64,000 bases of DNA from Haemonchus contortus (lineage: Eukaryota; Nematoda; Chromadorea; Rhabditida; Trichostrongylidae). The notes below the pieces were generated by a model, which saw only the letters and a program-made list of their open reading frames with translations, was not told the DNA's origin and did not search any database. Position numbers and translations under genes: made by a program. The stretch is from NCBI GenBank assembly GCA_000469685.2, contig LS997565.1, forward strand, positions 20,062,740 to 20,126,739, in the 5' to 3' direction. Of this stretch, positions 12,816 through 25,717 are shown one piece after another. How positions within the stretch are numbered: the stretch's first letter is position 1; each line of letters starts with the position of its first letter.

Positions 12816-13585
12816 TCACAAAACAAATACCACATGTTTTTTGCACAGAGCTGCGATGCAAGGTAGTATTTATCATAATTGGTGCATATGTAATCGGGGC
12901 TGCCGGTGTGGACAGAGCAATATGCTTCACCTCCTCTGATGCTACGCATGGCTGAAAAGATATAGTTTCAGTAACAGACTTCATATAAATGGCCCGTGAT
13001 TTATCACCTAACGCAATGTCGTGCATTACACTTCCAGACTTTGGAGGGCGAAGGTTGCGTATGGAGTGGGATCAGGCGTACACTATCGTACGCATAGCCA
13101 AAGGGTCAAAACTTGGATCGCTACCCGCGATATTTGAGATTTTAAGCGAGTGTGTCCCCAAATAGGGTCTGATTAAAGCCAAAAGACAGCAAGCCTCAAA
13201 AGAGAAGGCTCTATAAACTTTAGGGTTAAGAAAATGGGAAAATAATAAAAAAAATCACCTAAGTGGTTGATGCAGCAATTTAGGACTCTTTTGTAGTGGA
13301 CACCCAATATATTTGCCAACGGGAAAGGCATTGTTATCAAGCGAAACAGTGCTGTAAAGAAGCTTCAAAGCAAATTGGTTTTGGGTGCAATTTAGTTCCG
13401 TATTTGATTGTTCGTGCTCTAACCAGCTTAACCCCATCACTGTATGCGGTCCTCGCATATCAGTAGAAGAAGTTGTTTATGTCACATAATATACCGATAA
13501 AGTATCTTACAGCTTTGGTAGTGACTGCTGCTTCGGTTGTGAAGGCGTTGAGCAGGAAAAGAGCACAGACAACGTAGAAGAACAT
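12816..13585 (-). pseudogene. ShKT secreted peptide gene, copy 1 (exon 2 disrupted)
   Basis: Exon 1 (13585-13511) is intact. It encodes 25 residues starting MFFYVVCALFLLNAF, a hydrophobic signal peptide, and ends at a GTAAGA donor. Exon 2 (12951 down to about 12816) matches the ShKT exon of the other copies but carries three small insertions. They lie near 12938 (GATGCTAC against GTCTAC), in the T run near 12840, and in the A run near 12820. The frame is lost through the last cysteines. TATA box and promoter palindrome are still present at 13629-13637 and 13658-13672. The (AAAT)n tail of a LINE abuts the 3' side. Most likely a recent pseudogene; an assembly error in short runs is possible for two of the three lesions. 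Confidence 0.75.
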
Positions 13586-13790
13586 ATCGAACTCTGCTGG
13601 ACTGATGATGGATTATCCGAAACTGGGCCTATTTATACAGAATTCCTGGAAATTGATAACAATGCCATTGTTTCCAAAATTGCAGCTGTTTCCGCTGTCA
13701 GAAATGTCGGTGGCACTCTTCACGAGTGCTTTCTTATGGAGTTTCAATTACTCCATCTCAACAGTAGGATCACTTGGGCACCCTGAGTAG

Positions 13791-16315
13791 TCTTAGAAAA
13801 TCCGTATAGTACAGTGTCCAGCAAAAATTTTATCACCAGACCGCTTAATGAGGCTTAATGAGTAACTTGTCTGGGAACGGACTGAGATTTTTGGGGGTCC
13901 TAGTGAAGTCCGACGCAGGATTATTCTTGCTGAGTTTGAAGGGCCAGTTCGTTCGAAGGGTTGCCCATAGGATTATAGGGTTGAAAGATGGCAAATGAAA
14001 CAGCTAAAAAAAAGCAAAGAAAGAATAAGGAAACAATATGGTCAAGATGTTTCCAGTGGAGAAAATGCTTGCCGAGAAGCTAGATCTGCGTGGGGGACGG
14101 AACATTCACCCAGAACTGGATGGACGCGGCAAATGGCGCGGCAATATTCGTGATTATTTAAACGAATTTGGCACCTATAATTGGAGCGCAAACTTGAAGT
14201 ACAGCTTATTAGTATGGTCAGATGATCGTAATAATAGACTTTACTTCAAATTTGGGCCACAAAGATAAACGCTGAAGTCGTTTAAATCGCCACGAATTTC
14301 GCCGCGCGACTTGCCGCGTCCATCCAGTTCTGGGTGAATGTACCCATACCCGATCTGCGTTTAGACCTAGTAGGCTGAGCTCAATGAAAAGTAAAAGATA
14401 TCCTCTCTGAGAGCACTTCATTAAGACACCGCCAAAAATTCGATGTTGGATGTTCATAATGACATCTGAGGTCCTGCTGAGCGTGGTTTGCGCAGTTTCA
14501 CAATTTTCGTGTTCATACTGTTAGCAGAGGCGTCTGGGGATATCGGCAAAATCAGCGTCTCCAATGACAACTGTGTAACTGCGAAACGATCGACAGTTGG
14601 TCTAAGAAGATGTATCTCCGCAACAATGGGATTAATAAAGGGTTATACCGAATCTCACAAAGGATGGTGAAAATCGCAGGGGTGGCGAACTGACCGGTTA
14701 ATCTGGTTCAATATGAACTGCGAGGCTTAAGCAGGCAAAAAAATTCCTAAAAGATTTAAGTGTGAGACAAACCCCGGTGAGTGGCTGGTGTTGAAAGCCC
14801 CGAACGTCAAACTGCGATTCCCATTATTTAGCAATTTCAGAGGGCACTGGATCGTACATGGTCCAGTAGAACTTTTTATCTTTAGAATCCCCCTTAAAAA
14901 TGAAGTTTATCTGCTTCACTGCAAACGGATTGGAATGTTGGAAGGTTTTCGAGAAATGTGACGAAAGGAGCTGGTAATAAGGCCACCACCCCATTGGTTC
15001 AATAGGGTGCCCAAGTGTTCCTACTGTTGAGATGGAGTAATTGGAAACTACCATAGAAAAAAGCTGCGGACAAGTTGCCGTCAGCGTAAGGGGGGGGGGG
15101 GGAAGATGCGTGTAGCTGCGCTTATGATTTCTGCGATAACGTACAGATTCTGGAGTGCGACTGCCTGCGACGACAATTCTTTCTTCTGTGATGTGGCTTC
15201 GAGAATCTGCGCTGGGACGAGTTCCCTTCCACTGGCTCCGGACCACGACATATTCCTATTGGGGAAGCCTTTCTATAGCCTTCACCCTACAGTGCCGTTA
15301 GCTTGCCGGGCGCAGAAAGCGGTGTTACTATGAGATAGATAGAAATGAGGTGCTTCAGCTACAATTAGTCTGCCTATGGAGCTTTCACGAAAAATACTAA
15401 GCATTCTCAGCAGTCCCAAATTTCATTTCAGACCAGTATATATGTAGGGGTGAGCCAGAGCTGGTTAGAGCCTACTCCCTAAGACACGCCAGAGATTCGG
15501 CTTTGGCCGCTCACTATGCATGTCGCAGCCTTTCAATGCTGGTAACATTACCACGCTCCGCATAACATCCTTTCTCAAAATGAAGGATTGTGATGATTCA
15601 AAAATTTGTGGGCATTCCCCAGACACCACCAACTCTAAAGGAACACTGCCAGCAGCATTTATCTTTTGTGTATATCTGAAAAACCGATCTGGCGACAAGT
15701 TTCGACGTATATTCCTTATTTTTTATTTCTAACTTTTTCAGCGAGAATTTATAAGAAGGGTCCGAGGAACATTCACTGAGATAAACGTACTCGAAAAAAT
15801 TCCGAGTCGACCTTAACAAAAAGGGTAACTGTGTGGGTGGAAAAAACGAGCAAAAGGAAAAGTGGATAAGAGAAAAAACTCGAGATAGGAGAAAAGCAGT
15901 TTTTCAGCTCTCAAAATGAAGTGGATAGCATTCCCTATTACTGTTCGCTCGTTTCCAAAGTTTCATTTTTTCAAGAACGTTCTCCAGGATTCTTCCAAGA
16001 AGTTGTTCAGGGGAATGATTCAACCTTCTCATAAGCTGGGAAAGTGTTGCATCGATCCCATGCCTGCAACTCAAACACAATCATTTATCCCATCAACATA
16101 TGGTTTTTTCTAAATGTGACAGAATCATATTATATGAAGAGTGAGAATTGTCAGGATGGTTCGAGTTCTATATAGTGAAGAGATATCCTCAGGGTTACTG
16201 GAAGTGAATCAGCAGATCGGATACATTCTACTTTTGTAAGCGATACATTTGTTCATTTCTTTTTGGAGATCGGTTTCTGGGCTGAGGGATTATTCAAAAA
16301 TGATTTACAGCGCTC
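13791..16315. other. Duplicated spacer between divergent ShKT copies
   Basis: The spacer is repeated at about 52640-54870 in the same orientation. It has no ORF that stays open in both copies. For instance, the 149-codon frame at 53614-54063 is broken in the 15106-15360 equivalent. A module near 15200-15300 (CTGGCTCCGGACCA, then CCTACAGTGCCGT) recurs near 18720-18780 and in degraded form at 20200, so old paralogous units underlie this region. I see no supported gene. Confidence 0.5.
14092..14351. mobile_element. 260-bp MITE with 9-bp target duplication (MULE-like)
   Basis: The ends are long inverted repeats: ACATTCACCCAGAACTGGAT near 14102 returns in reverse complement near 14325. Flanks are GATCTGCGT at 14083-14091 and 14352-14360. 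The paralogous block at about 52934-52950 reads GGATCTGCGTTTAGACC with a single GATCTGCGT and no insert, so it is the empty site. A 9-bp duplication and ends starting with GGG suggest a Mutator-like non-autonomous element. The superfamily is inference from duplication length; the insertion itself is seen directly. Confidence 0.85.
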
Positions 16316-16449
16316 GTGAAGAGTGCCACCAACATTTCTGACAGCGGAAACAGCTGCGGTTTGGTAACAATGCATGTTATCAATTTCCACGAAATCTGTA
16401 TAATAGGCCCAGTTTCCGATAATCCACCATCAGTTCAGCAGAGTTCGAT

Positions 16450-17202
16450 ATGTTCTTTCTACGTTGTCTGTGCTCTTTTCCTGCTCAACGTTTTCACAAC
16501 CGAAGCAGCAGTCACTACCAAAGCTGTAGGTTACTTTTTCGGTATATTATGTGGCATAGATCCCTTTACTTCTACTGATATGCGAGGACCGCATACAGTG
16601 ATCGGTTAAGCCGGTAAGCGCTCGAACAATCAAATACGGAACCAAATCACACTCAAACCAACTCAATTTGTAGCTTCTTCACAGCACTGTTTCGGTTGAT
16701 AACAATGCCTTTTCCGTTGGCATAAAATATTTGGGTGTCCACTACAAAAGAGTCCTAAATTGGGCATCAACCACTTATGTGATTTTTTTATTATTTTCCC
16801 ATTTTTCCAAAATTCCTAGAGTCTTCTCTTTTGAGGCTTGCTGTCTTTTGGCTTTGATCAGACCCTATTTGGGGACACACTCGCTTAAAATCTCAAATAT
16901 CGCGGGTAGCGATCGAAGTTTTGACCCTTGGGTATGCGTACGATAGTGTACGCCTGATCCCACTCCATACGCAACCTTCGCCATGTCTTGAAGTGTAATG
17001 CACGACATACTATAGGTGATAAATCACGGCCATTTATATGAAGTCTATTCCTAAAACTATATCTTTTCAGCCATGCGTAGACAGAGGAGGTGAAGCATAT
17101 TGCTCTGTCCACACCGGCAGTCCCGATTACATATGCACCAATTATGATAAATACTACCTTGCATCGCAGCTCTGTGCAAAAACATGTGGTATTTGTTTGT
17201 GA
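16450..17202 (+). pseudogene. ShKT secreted peptide gene, copy 2 (frameshift in exon 1)
   Basis: Exon 2 (17071-17202) is intact: a CTATATCTTTTCAG acceptor, a 43-residue ShKT domain with all six cysteines, and a TGA stop. An AATAAA follows at 17211. Exon 1 (16450-16525) is 76 nt instead of 75. One extra T in the third codon region (TGTTCTTTCTACG against TGTTCTTCTACG) shifts the frame of the signal peptide. The TATA box has also lost one A (near 16400), and the promoter palindrome is decayed at 16366-16380. Decay of promoter and exon 1 together suggests a true pseudogene. Confidence 0.75.
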
Positions 17203-17290
17203 TTGTCCCAAATAAAGCTTTCGTGCAAAATCCGTTTTTTTCTATCCAAGCCGAGTATAAACGTGGTCATCACCGCTGTGACTTGAATAT

Positions 17291-20200
17291 GTGAAATTCC
17301 AGTGAAACTGAGAATACAAAGGAAAAATGACTGACTGCATTAATAACAACAATCGCCTTCGCTTTTCCTTATAAAGAAAGTTTTTTTTCGATTATACTTA
17401 AAACAAAGCCAAACGTGCGACAAGTCTCAACCCAGAAGTGACCAGTGCCAAAAAGTTTGCCAGTTGACAAACATCTCTTTCCCCTTTCCTGACCATGAAA
17501 TGCCTTCTCCCTGACCGAGCTGGTTCTAGGCACTTTCACGCTTGGCCACCTCTGATAGTCACAGAACGATTCCCTCAGGAGCTCCGGCATTTCCTCAGCG
17601 ATCAGTAGGACCGTCTTTTTCTCTACTCCCTACTTCTACTCATATCCCTGTTTTTGCTTTCGCATACTTCTGTTTCATTTTAAATAAAATACCAGCAGTA
17701 CATACAATGTCTTATTAACAGGATAATGAGATTCAGAATGCTCTTGGAACTGTTTTCGACGAGAAGGAAATTCCAATGGAGGTGTTGTTACTCCCAAACT
17801 GCGACGTTACCAAGCCAGCTGCTTAAGTGATTTCAAACTCTAAATGCAGACTGCAGCTGAACCATCTTCGTTTACCACACGTAAAATAAGGATGTTGCAA
17901 CAAAACTTTTAGGAGCCACACTACCGGATATGTTGACGTCCACGCCCATCGACCGATGTCATGTCAGGAAGATAGAGGCGATACAGGTTGCAACATTTGC
18001 TTTAGGACCTAGTATTATAGCATACAATGAGCTGACTGTCAAGTATTAAGGGGATGTTTCGCTAAGATCCCTTTGTTCTTTGCTGTTCTTTTCCTGCTGC
18101 AGTCATACTTCAGATTTCCTGCATTCTTACCTGCAGCAGAATACCCACAGTGCAGAAGAATAATAGGAAAAGATGAAATTCGACTCATCAGATGTAACAC
18201 AGTCAGCTGTACGCAATTGCACACATTGCAGACAGCACGCCCAAACACCCCTTCCACGCTATTTTTTCTACTGGAACTTGTCCAACTCTCTGTTCTACTA
18301 CTTTTTTGACTTTGGTATTTCTTTAAATAAGCCGATTTTTGCGCTCTCTTCGCCTATTTTGTACTAATCTAGACGATCACTTTCATTACCGCCTTATATG
18401 TCAGCATTGATCCGTTTCCGGAGAAACTATTCACTAAGTTTGTTGCAGGAAACTGATAATATTCAATTAGCCAAAATTCATTCAACATGGTGACTGCCGG
18501 ACTATAGAGTTCAAAAGGAGAAAATGAAATAGCTGAGAAAATTGGAAAAGTTGTGGTCAAGTTTTTGCCGGCGGAGAGGAGATGAGTTTATGCTGCTCTG
18601 AGCGTCTGTGGGTTTTGCGTGTACGACTGACTGTGGTGACGGTTTCTTTACGCGTAACCTTACGCTGTATTACGCTTACGCGTGTCTCTACGCTGTCTTG
18701 CTTTCTCTTCCGTTGGCTCCGGACCACTATTTACCAGTATTCAGAAGCCTTTTTATACAAGGCTATCCTACAGTGCCGTATCTTGCACAGGTGCAAGACC
18801 AGTGTTAGTATGGCGTAATAGAAAGAAGGCCTACAGCTACTCCTAATTTGCCATGGGGTTTTGAAACAGGAAGCTCCTCCAATTAGGTTCCAGATTAGTA
18901 TGTGGGATCATTCGTCTAGATACGCAACAGGTGTTCAGCGGTTTACAATGGTAACTGCTCACGGTCACACTAGGTTCAAAACCATTAAGGGCGATGACGG
19001 ATTGGCCATTGTCTTCTCCTTAATTTTCACACCTTCCACGTTGAAGGATGAAGGGCAAAGTGGATTTGTGCATGAGCGTCACGTGGGGCAGTGTCCCACT
19101 TCTATGGAGGCTCCTTCGCTTTCGGTTCATAACTAAGTTCCCATGCCTTTGCTGTTCAACAGGGCTGAATCCGGGGTAGGTCTTGAAAAGGCATAAGACA
19201 ATGCAGAAAGGCTCACACTTAGAACCCTCACTCTCTTCCTTTCCCCAAATTGTATTTGCCTCCCGAAACGATTCCCTTAGGAGCTTTCGTTAAGTGGGAC
19301 GACCGCTTTCAAAGTAGCCACATCTACCCATATCCTGCCCACCCTATTTCTGCCACTATTTTGAAGGTAGAATATTGGCAATGCATTGCCAGTGTCTACT
19401 CAAATAATCAAATTCAAGAAGTTTGGAAGGTTAATTCGTGTGAGGAAACTCCCATGTAACGGTAGGTATTGTGACACTTCATGCCAAACTACGCCGACAA
19501 TTTTTGATTTCAGAGACTGTAGATTGTGCAGCCTCAGGTTAAAACAGATGGTTTCGCGTTCCGAAAACTAGTACCGGAGCTTTCATTCTCAGATCGATGT
19601 ATGAGCGGTCCCTCAGTAAGTGAATCATTATTGATATACAAGGTGATTCTCATAAAATGGGGATCAAGAAGCTAATAATAAATGATTCCAGTTGTAATAA
19701 TGAACTTCGACCTCAGCAAACCCAATTAGTAGGTTTGGAGACTCTGTATAGTACAGTGTGCAGAACAGCTTTTATCACCAGTCCGCTTAATGAGTAACTT
19801 CTCCGGCAACGGATTGGGATTCTTAGTGGTCCTAGTGAAGTGCGACGCAGGGAGCAAATGAGGGATTACTCTTTCTGACTCTGAAGGGCTAGTTCGTTTG
19901 AAGGGTTGGTTTATGGGGTTGAAAAATGGGAAATGAAACAGCAGAAAAAAAAGTCGAAAAAAATGTTTCAAGTTGTTGCGAGTGGATGAGGTGCCTCCCG
20001 GGAGGCTAGATTTGCGTCGCCCGGGATTCTAGGGGAGTACTGCGTACCCGGTTACCGACGACAATGCAGCACGTTGCCATTCGGTACCTCAATCGCGCCT
20101 GCCTGCAGTATGCGTCACTCTGTCTGCGGCATGCAGTAGCATTTCCGTCGCTTGCGATCCCCTGTGAGACGTGACGGCCTCAAGAAACATTCCATCTCAC

Positions 20201-21452
20201 TCGCTCCCGACCACGTAATAGAGGTATCGACAGTTCTTTGTACATGCAGTGATCTCAGAGTGCCGTTTCTTGCCAGGGTGCAGAAGGGGCTTCAGTATGC
20301 GAATATTTAGAAAAGTGGTCCTATAGCTAGTTTCGATCCGCTATGGTATTACGAAAGAGGTGGAACGTTCTCCAATTTTGCTTCAGATCAATATATAAGA
20401 GTTAGTGAGGGGCTCGGTTGATCAGAGCCATCCTTCCAGTATACAGCATTTTTCAACTTTAACCGTGTATGACTCCATTTTTTGGCTCTCCCGATGTTGG
20501 CATTGTTTCTCGTACATATGTACATATCTGGACCTGCTTGTTATCGTTTTTGAAAACCAGAATACGAATTCAACGAGTTCATTAGGTCGCATTATTTATT
20601 TAATCATTCACCTATCTGATACAAGCATGTACTATTTAAAAATCCCTTTCTGAAAAAAACACAAGACAAATTCTGGGTAGTTCCCGGCACAAAGAGTGCG
20701 AAGTAATTATTTAAGCAGAAGAGTGAAGCTAGGTTTTCCATCATATCACCCGTAGATTGAGTGCCTAGGTGTGTCGACTTCTTCCTTGAAGTAAACTTGT
20801 TAAATGGGACTCATTACTATTCAAAATTCAAGATTTGTGATAGGTTTGCCAAGCATTCGGTCTTGTGAAGGTGCGATGAAGTTGAATCATCGTAATGCTC
20901 TCGCATCGCGCTCTCCTATATGAGGCGTATCTCTGACGGGGAGTAATACTGAGGTAGCATGAGGCAACCAGAGAAAAAATCTCATTGTTACATTCACCTT
21001 AATACGCTAGTTCAGCGAAGGGAGTGGAAGTTCTCAGCCATCTCCTTTTTCACTTAGGCCTATTAGATAAAGTTCAAGGAGGGTTTAGTTGTCCAGAGTT
21101 ATTCCACTGGGATGCCGTCATGGATTCGACCTAAGCTCTTTGTAATGAAATCTGGAGGTCCTCTTGAGTATGGTTAGCGCATTTCACAAATTTTATGTTC
21201 GTAAAACTGCTATCAGCGGTGGCTAGGAATACCATCAAAATCACTGAGCTTCGCCTATCGATATCCTTTCATCCCTTCTTGAAATAAAAGAGAGGTGGTT
21301 CAGTGAATTGTGAGCTCTGTGTGCATTTCTCAAACAGCACCTACTCTAAGAAGACACTTCTAGCGGCAGCCATCCTAAAACCTGAAAAGTGAACTAAAAT
21401 TTGATGTATAGTCGGTGCATCTCTAACTTTTCCAGTGGGTATAATATTAATT
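17291..21452. other. Duplicated region, no firm gene, possible exon relics
   Basis: All of it is repeated inverted at about 47450-51596. A few stretches look like exon relics. At 17721-17826 a TTATTAACAG acceptor opens a 34-codon frame ending in TAA (starts DNEIQNALGTVFDEKEI), also seen in minus orientation at 29997-29887. At 18102-18308 an acceptor-like site is followed by a Cys-bearing frame with a hydrophobic C-terminal tail. On the minus strand, 17590-17488 resembles the candidate exon at 28778-28909. Differences between copies are mostly amino-acid changing, so I see no sign of purifying selection and call none of these a gene. Confidence 0.4.
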
Positions 21453-21558
21453 AGGAGCCAAGATGGTGTGGTGGCACGTGGTGCAGCCCGGTCACAGGTC
21501 CAAATTCGGACCGGTACCCGCTTGGGCCAAGCAAGTCTTCCATTAATTCAGTGTTGAT
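21453..21558 (+). repeat. tRNA-derived SINE-like sequence
   Basis: The sequence has a tRNA-like layout: an A-box-like TGGCACGTGGTGC, then a B-box-like stretch within GGTCCAAATTCGGACC. The inverted copy at 47343-47449 keeps the better B box, GGTTCAAATCTCGGACC on its own strand. The arms of a tRNA cloverleaf do not all pair, so it is more likely a SINE head than a tRNA gene. It predates the arm duplication, since both arms carry it. Confidence 0.5.
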
Positions 21559-21774
21559 TAAATTTATTTATTTATTTACTTATTTTGATGCACGCAGATG
21601 TGCGCCCTAACAAAACAGTGAAGTACAACATCAACGACATAATCGAGTCAACCTTACATCGGTTGGTAAAGATTTGTTCAGATTAATAAGAAGTAGTTAA
21701 CTCAAGATCGGGAGAATGGAACTCAATAGGCGGATGGCGCTAGGGATAACACCACTCCCAGACAGCATGAAATA

Positions 21775-22296
21775 CAGTAGCGCTCAAAAGTATTCGGTGA
21801 AATGCTTTGACGCTTCTTCGTTCATAACTTTTTTGTTAATAGACCAAATCGCGCAAAATTTGGATATGTTTAACTAGAGCATATTTCACCCTACCCAACA
21901 CTGTTTGACTGCGAAGCTGCAATATCCACAGATAGAGCAAGGTGTTCGTTGCGGTAGCAGATTTTGCTAAAACTAAATTTGTTGACGTCTGCACTTATGC
22001 GCACCTAATGTGCATTTTTGTCATCTATTGCGTTCGGCATTACCGCTCGTACATTTTGGACATGACAAAAAAAGAAAGAGATTCTAAAAGAACCACCATC
22101 TGTATTTTCAGCTGATTTTGAGTTCATGCTCTTTGGAATATCTGGAACTCGATCAGATTGCAGGTTAATAGCGATAAATGTTCACAATAAACCCAAGCTC
22201 CAAATATAGAAATTTCATTAGATCCAGTAGGAAAGGAGTTACGACTGAAAGGCATGGCTGAAGAACCATTTCACCGAAGACTTTTGAGCGCTACTG
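21775..22296. mobile_element. 522-bp Tc1/mariner-type MITE nested in LINE
   Basis: Terminal inverted repeats of about 28 bp begin CAGTAGCGCTCAAAAG and continue through ATTCGGTGAAATG. The right end is the reverse complement with one small gap. TA dinucleotides flank both ends (21773-21774, 22297-22298), the target of Tc1/mariner elements. It lies in the 3' non-coding part of the minus-strand LINE and so inserted after it, or was carried by its source copy. There is no transposase ORF. Confidence 0.75.
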
Positions 22297-22689
22297 TATG
22301 TATATTTACATATATGGAATCTGAAACCGAATTTTCGGATGTTAGGTATTCCCTAGCGCTAACAATTCAGCTTCAGACCCGCCCTTATTTCCAACTGGCC
22401 TATGGCTACCTTCAAAATTCTCTCAAGATCTTGGTGGATAGTACCACATCACGATCATCCGGTCTTAAGATCTTCACCAATCGCGTAAGGTACGCGTAAG
22501 GTATAAAATTCGGAAGAACATTAACTTACTGTCATAGATGTGATATAAGAGGAAAAGCAAAAAAACACAAAACAAAACAATCAAAACAAAAAACAAAGGG
22601 CACGTATCACTGTCTTCTCTCTGACTCGAACCATGTACATTCCTGGAAGGTGGGAATTGCTGGAAACAAGCTGATAATTATCGAAATTC

Positions 22690-24188
22690 TCAGAAGTCCG
22701 GGATGCCAAGTAGTAACAGAAGACCAATTTCTCTCAACTTTTTCTTGAAAACACCAACACTTTGAGATTCTTGGATCTCAGCAGGCAGCAGCTGGAGCCA
22801 CTTTGCACTACGAAAGAAAAAAGACCGGCAAATCTTGTTGCACTGTTTCTTGGCCAGTTTAGGGCAAGTTATGGAGAGCATTCTAGTACGTCCCGGCAAG
22901 GTCTGAACACCCAGTACTTGCTCGGCTTGAGCTTTAGTTCGTCCCGGAGCAGTTTAAAACCGAAGACGATGTCATTGAAAACCCGTCTATAGAGAAGTGT
23001 CTTCAGCTTAAGACGCTGTAGACGTTCTCTGTAATCAGGCATGCATGCAGGGTACGTGGGTCTCGGGTAACATCTGTACATCAATACTCTTGTGAAGGTT
23101 TGCTGAACTTTCTCTATCTTCGCTTGAAGGTCTCTAGTTTGCGGGCTCCAGATTTGTGACCCATACTCTAATATCGGAACAACATAACATCGATAAAGTT
23201 TCAGAAATAGTGAGACACTATTGTTGTGAATGTTCCTGAATATCGAAAAAAGAACTCTGAATGCTTTTCGAACAATAACATTGATGTGGCGCTCGAAACT
23301 CAGATCTGAGCTGACGTGAAAGCCAAGATCTTTGACTTCTTCAGAAACAAGCAGAGTTGTATCGCCTAACGTGTACGGAGTCTTAGAAGCTTTCCCAAGA
23401 TGCAGTACCATTGTCTTAGCGAGGTTTACAGGTATATCCCAAGCTGTAGCCCAATCCATCATGTTAGAGCCTGATGGATAACCTCCTTGCTATCCTGGTC
23501 ATATATACCATACACATTTTATATCATCTGCGTGGATACGCATAACCATGGGGTGTGTAATTAGATATTTTGGTAAATCATACGTGTATGCCAAGAACAG
23601 TAGAGGTGACAGTACGCCACCCTGAGGAACGCCACTCGTACACAAAAGACGTTCTGAGAAGGAGTTACCAACCTTAACACACATATGTCTGTTACTTAAG
23701 TATGACTAAATCCAACTGAACATTGTTCCGGAGACACCAACTTGCCTTATTTTTGTGAGAAGCTTACTGATATTAACTCTATCGAAAGCCTTTGATAAAT
23801 CAAAATATATTACATCTACACCTTGGCTTCTGTTAACAGCCAAGCTCCAGTCGAACAAGCAATCAGCCATCAACGTACTTGTAGAAGCACCTTCCACAAA
23901 TCCATGTTGTTCCAAAGGTACTAACATGTTTTTGCGAAAGTAGGTTGCAATTTTATCACGCACCAGTTTTTCCAAAGCCTTAGCTGCACGTGAAGTAATA
24001 CTGTTAGGGCGGAAAGAGGAGACCACGTTCGCATTTGGAGCCTTAGGAATAGGTGTGATGATAGATTCTTTCCAGATCTCCGGGACTTCTCCGAACATCA
24101 AGGAGGTGTTCAATATCATACGACTGGGTTTACACAGGACGGAGGCGCATCTTTTATATACTATCTGAGGGATGCCATCGTACGGCAA
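22690..24188 (-). pseudogene. LINE ORF2 reverse transcriptase remnant (minus LINE)
   Basis: Three minus-strand frames in series give an RT domain. Frame 24188-23706 holds the N-terminal block (YDGIPQIVYKRCASVL, then IITPIPKAPNA, then VDVIYFDLSKAFDRVN with a catalytic aspartate). Frame 23684-23499 holds SGVPQGGVLSPLLF and HADDIK, a changed YADD box with the two catalytic aspartates kept. Frames 23462-22869 and 22899-22690 hold the thumb and C-terminal region. At least two frame changes separate them. A working protein would copy element RNA at a nicked target; this one is broken. Confidence 0.8.
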
Positions 24189-24716
24189 TGAACAAGAACT
24201 TTTGAACGACTTTTAGAACCTGTATACTTCCCTGGGAGCTATGGTGATATCAGAGCAAAAATCTACCAGTAGAAGGTCATCCTCTCTGTTTTCACCCGAA
24301 CTGACTATAGGCGTCGTAAAAACTGACGCAAAGAAACTTGCAAGCCCTGCAGCTTCCTGAACATCAGTAATGCAAGATTACCAGCACTATCTCTGAGAAC
24401 CGGTGTTGACGGCCGTGTTTTCAATTTGCTTTTCATAAGCAAAGGCTGCTTTCTTGTTCACACTGGTTGTGGCTCGTTTTTCTCTGTAGGCAAGGAATCT
24501 TTCCAGATGGTAATCAAGCTCACTGCACACTGGTGCGGGTGCGAAACAGACGAGCTTTTTGAGTCATCAAATTGACTATGTGTTTTGGATACCGTGTTCT
24601 CGAATCTTTCGAGGATTCAAGAGGTACAAATTGTTCAAAAGCAGTGTAAAGAATACGACAAAATCTTCTATACAAGTCGTCAACAGACTGATAGCCTTCG
24701 AAAGCCGCCCACCAAA

Positions 24717-25064
24717 CTATGCAAGATAAGTAATGTGAAAGTGCACATAATCCGCCTTCATAAAATTCGGCAGGGGTTCATCCATCGAAACGGAGACATC
24801 GAAGGAAACAACGCAATGGTCAGATGCGGCGAAGGGCGGGCATACGTATAGATTCTTGATGATTGGTGTGTTAGAAAGTACTACATCTAAAATTGATTTT
24901 CCCCTAGTCGGATGAGTAACATGCTGAACTAAGTGAAGGCATTCGAAGAAATGAAGGAACTTGGCTGATGCGGAATTTTTGGCTCTTTTAGAAGAATAGT
25001 CAATATCGAGGTTCAAATCACCCAATATGATCAAGTTTTCAGTCGACGTGCATATGTCAAGCAA
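24717..25064 (-). pseudogene. LINE ORF2 endonuclease remnant (minus LINE)
   Basis: The frame carries LIILGDLNLDIDY, the APE-type endonuclease box with catalytic Asp and Asn. It also carries SDHCVVSFDV, the C-terminal Asp-His box of the same fold. The upstream N-terminal part up to about 25700 is out of frame. This domain nicks target DNA for target-primed reverse transcription. Between it and the RT frame (24585-24190) reading is interrupted. Confidence 0.75.
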
Positions 25065-25717
25065 AGAATCAAGAAGGTCTTCTTCTCCATCAGAAGTGGA
25101 GTTTGGTGGTCGATAAATTAAAGTAAATCTGATTTTTTGAGAAGAAAGTGTGTCGAACGCATCGATGCAAAGGAGTTCCGAGCTCAGAAGAGAGGGGGTG
25201 GCAACAGCAACGAGATCAATGGAGTTTTTGGCTATACAGCAAACGCCACCTCCTCTATTCCTTTTACGGTCAAGTCGGAAAATGCTGTAAGGTCGACCAG
25301 ACAGAATTTCGGTATCAGAAATCTTGGAAGACAGCCACGTTTCGGTAATAAAAACAAGTTCAGGGTTGTGTGTATCAATGAAAAACTGTAACTGATGAAG
25401 TTTGTTGCCTAAGCTTCTTGAATTTATGATTAAACTCTTGATTGTCTGCCGTGTACCGTGCCGAGTTACGCGTTTCGCGACATCCTAGATTTACGGAGCT
25501 CGTCAACACGACTTAACTCACCGCGGTACACAACCCACTCTCGATGACCCAAATTCTTATTCCGAGCTCTGCACTCTTCCCTGAGGTGGAACTCGCGATC
25601 ACGCTCTTCTCTGGTCAGACTGCCGCGAACAAAGACATTGGACCAGCTAGTTGCGCAGACGATGGGTGTTAGAGATAGCTGTGATCCAATGACTTTTTGC
25701 CGGCAGTACCAGTTTCA

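Larger units (their letters stand above)
12732..17290. repeat. Direct segmental duplication, copy 1 (partner 51597-55860)
   Basis: The block holds a minus-strand ShKT copy, a 2.7-kb spacer and a plus-strand ShKT copy, arranged head to head. The whole layout recurs in the same orientation at 51597-55860. The two blocks differ by small indels, by a 260-bp MITE present only here (14092-14351), and by base changes. The ShKT units within each block are inverted relative to each other. Confidence 0.8.

Noticed and set aside
18073..18309. ORF starting MFFAVLFLLQ, resembling a secreted protein
   Set aside because: The start codon is TTG, and the leading stretch reads better as a polypyrimidine tract of a splice acceptor or as antisense of another frame. 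No complete gene follows.
21453..21558. Possible tRNA gene
   Set aside because: It has pol III box-like strings, but the acceptor and anticodon arms do not pair. It fits a SINE better.
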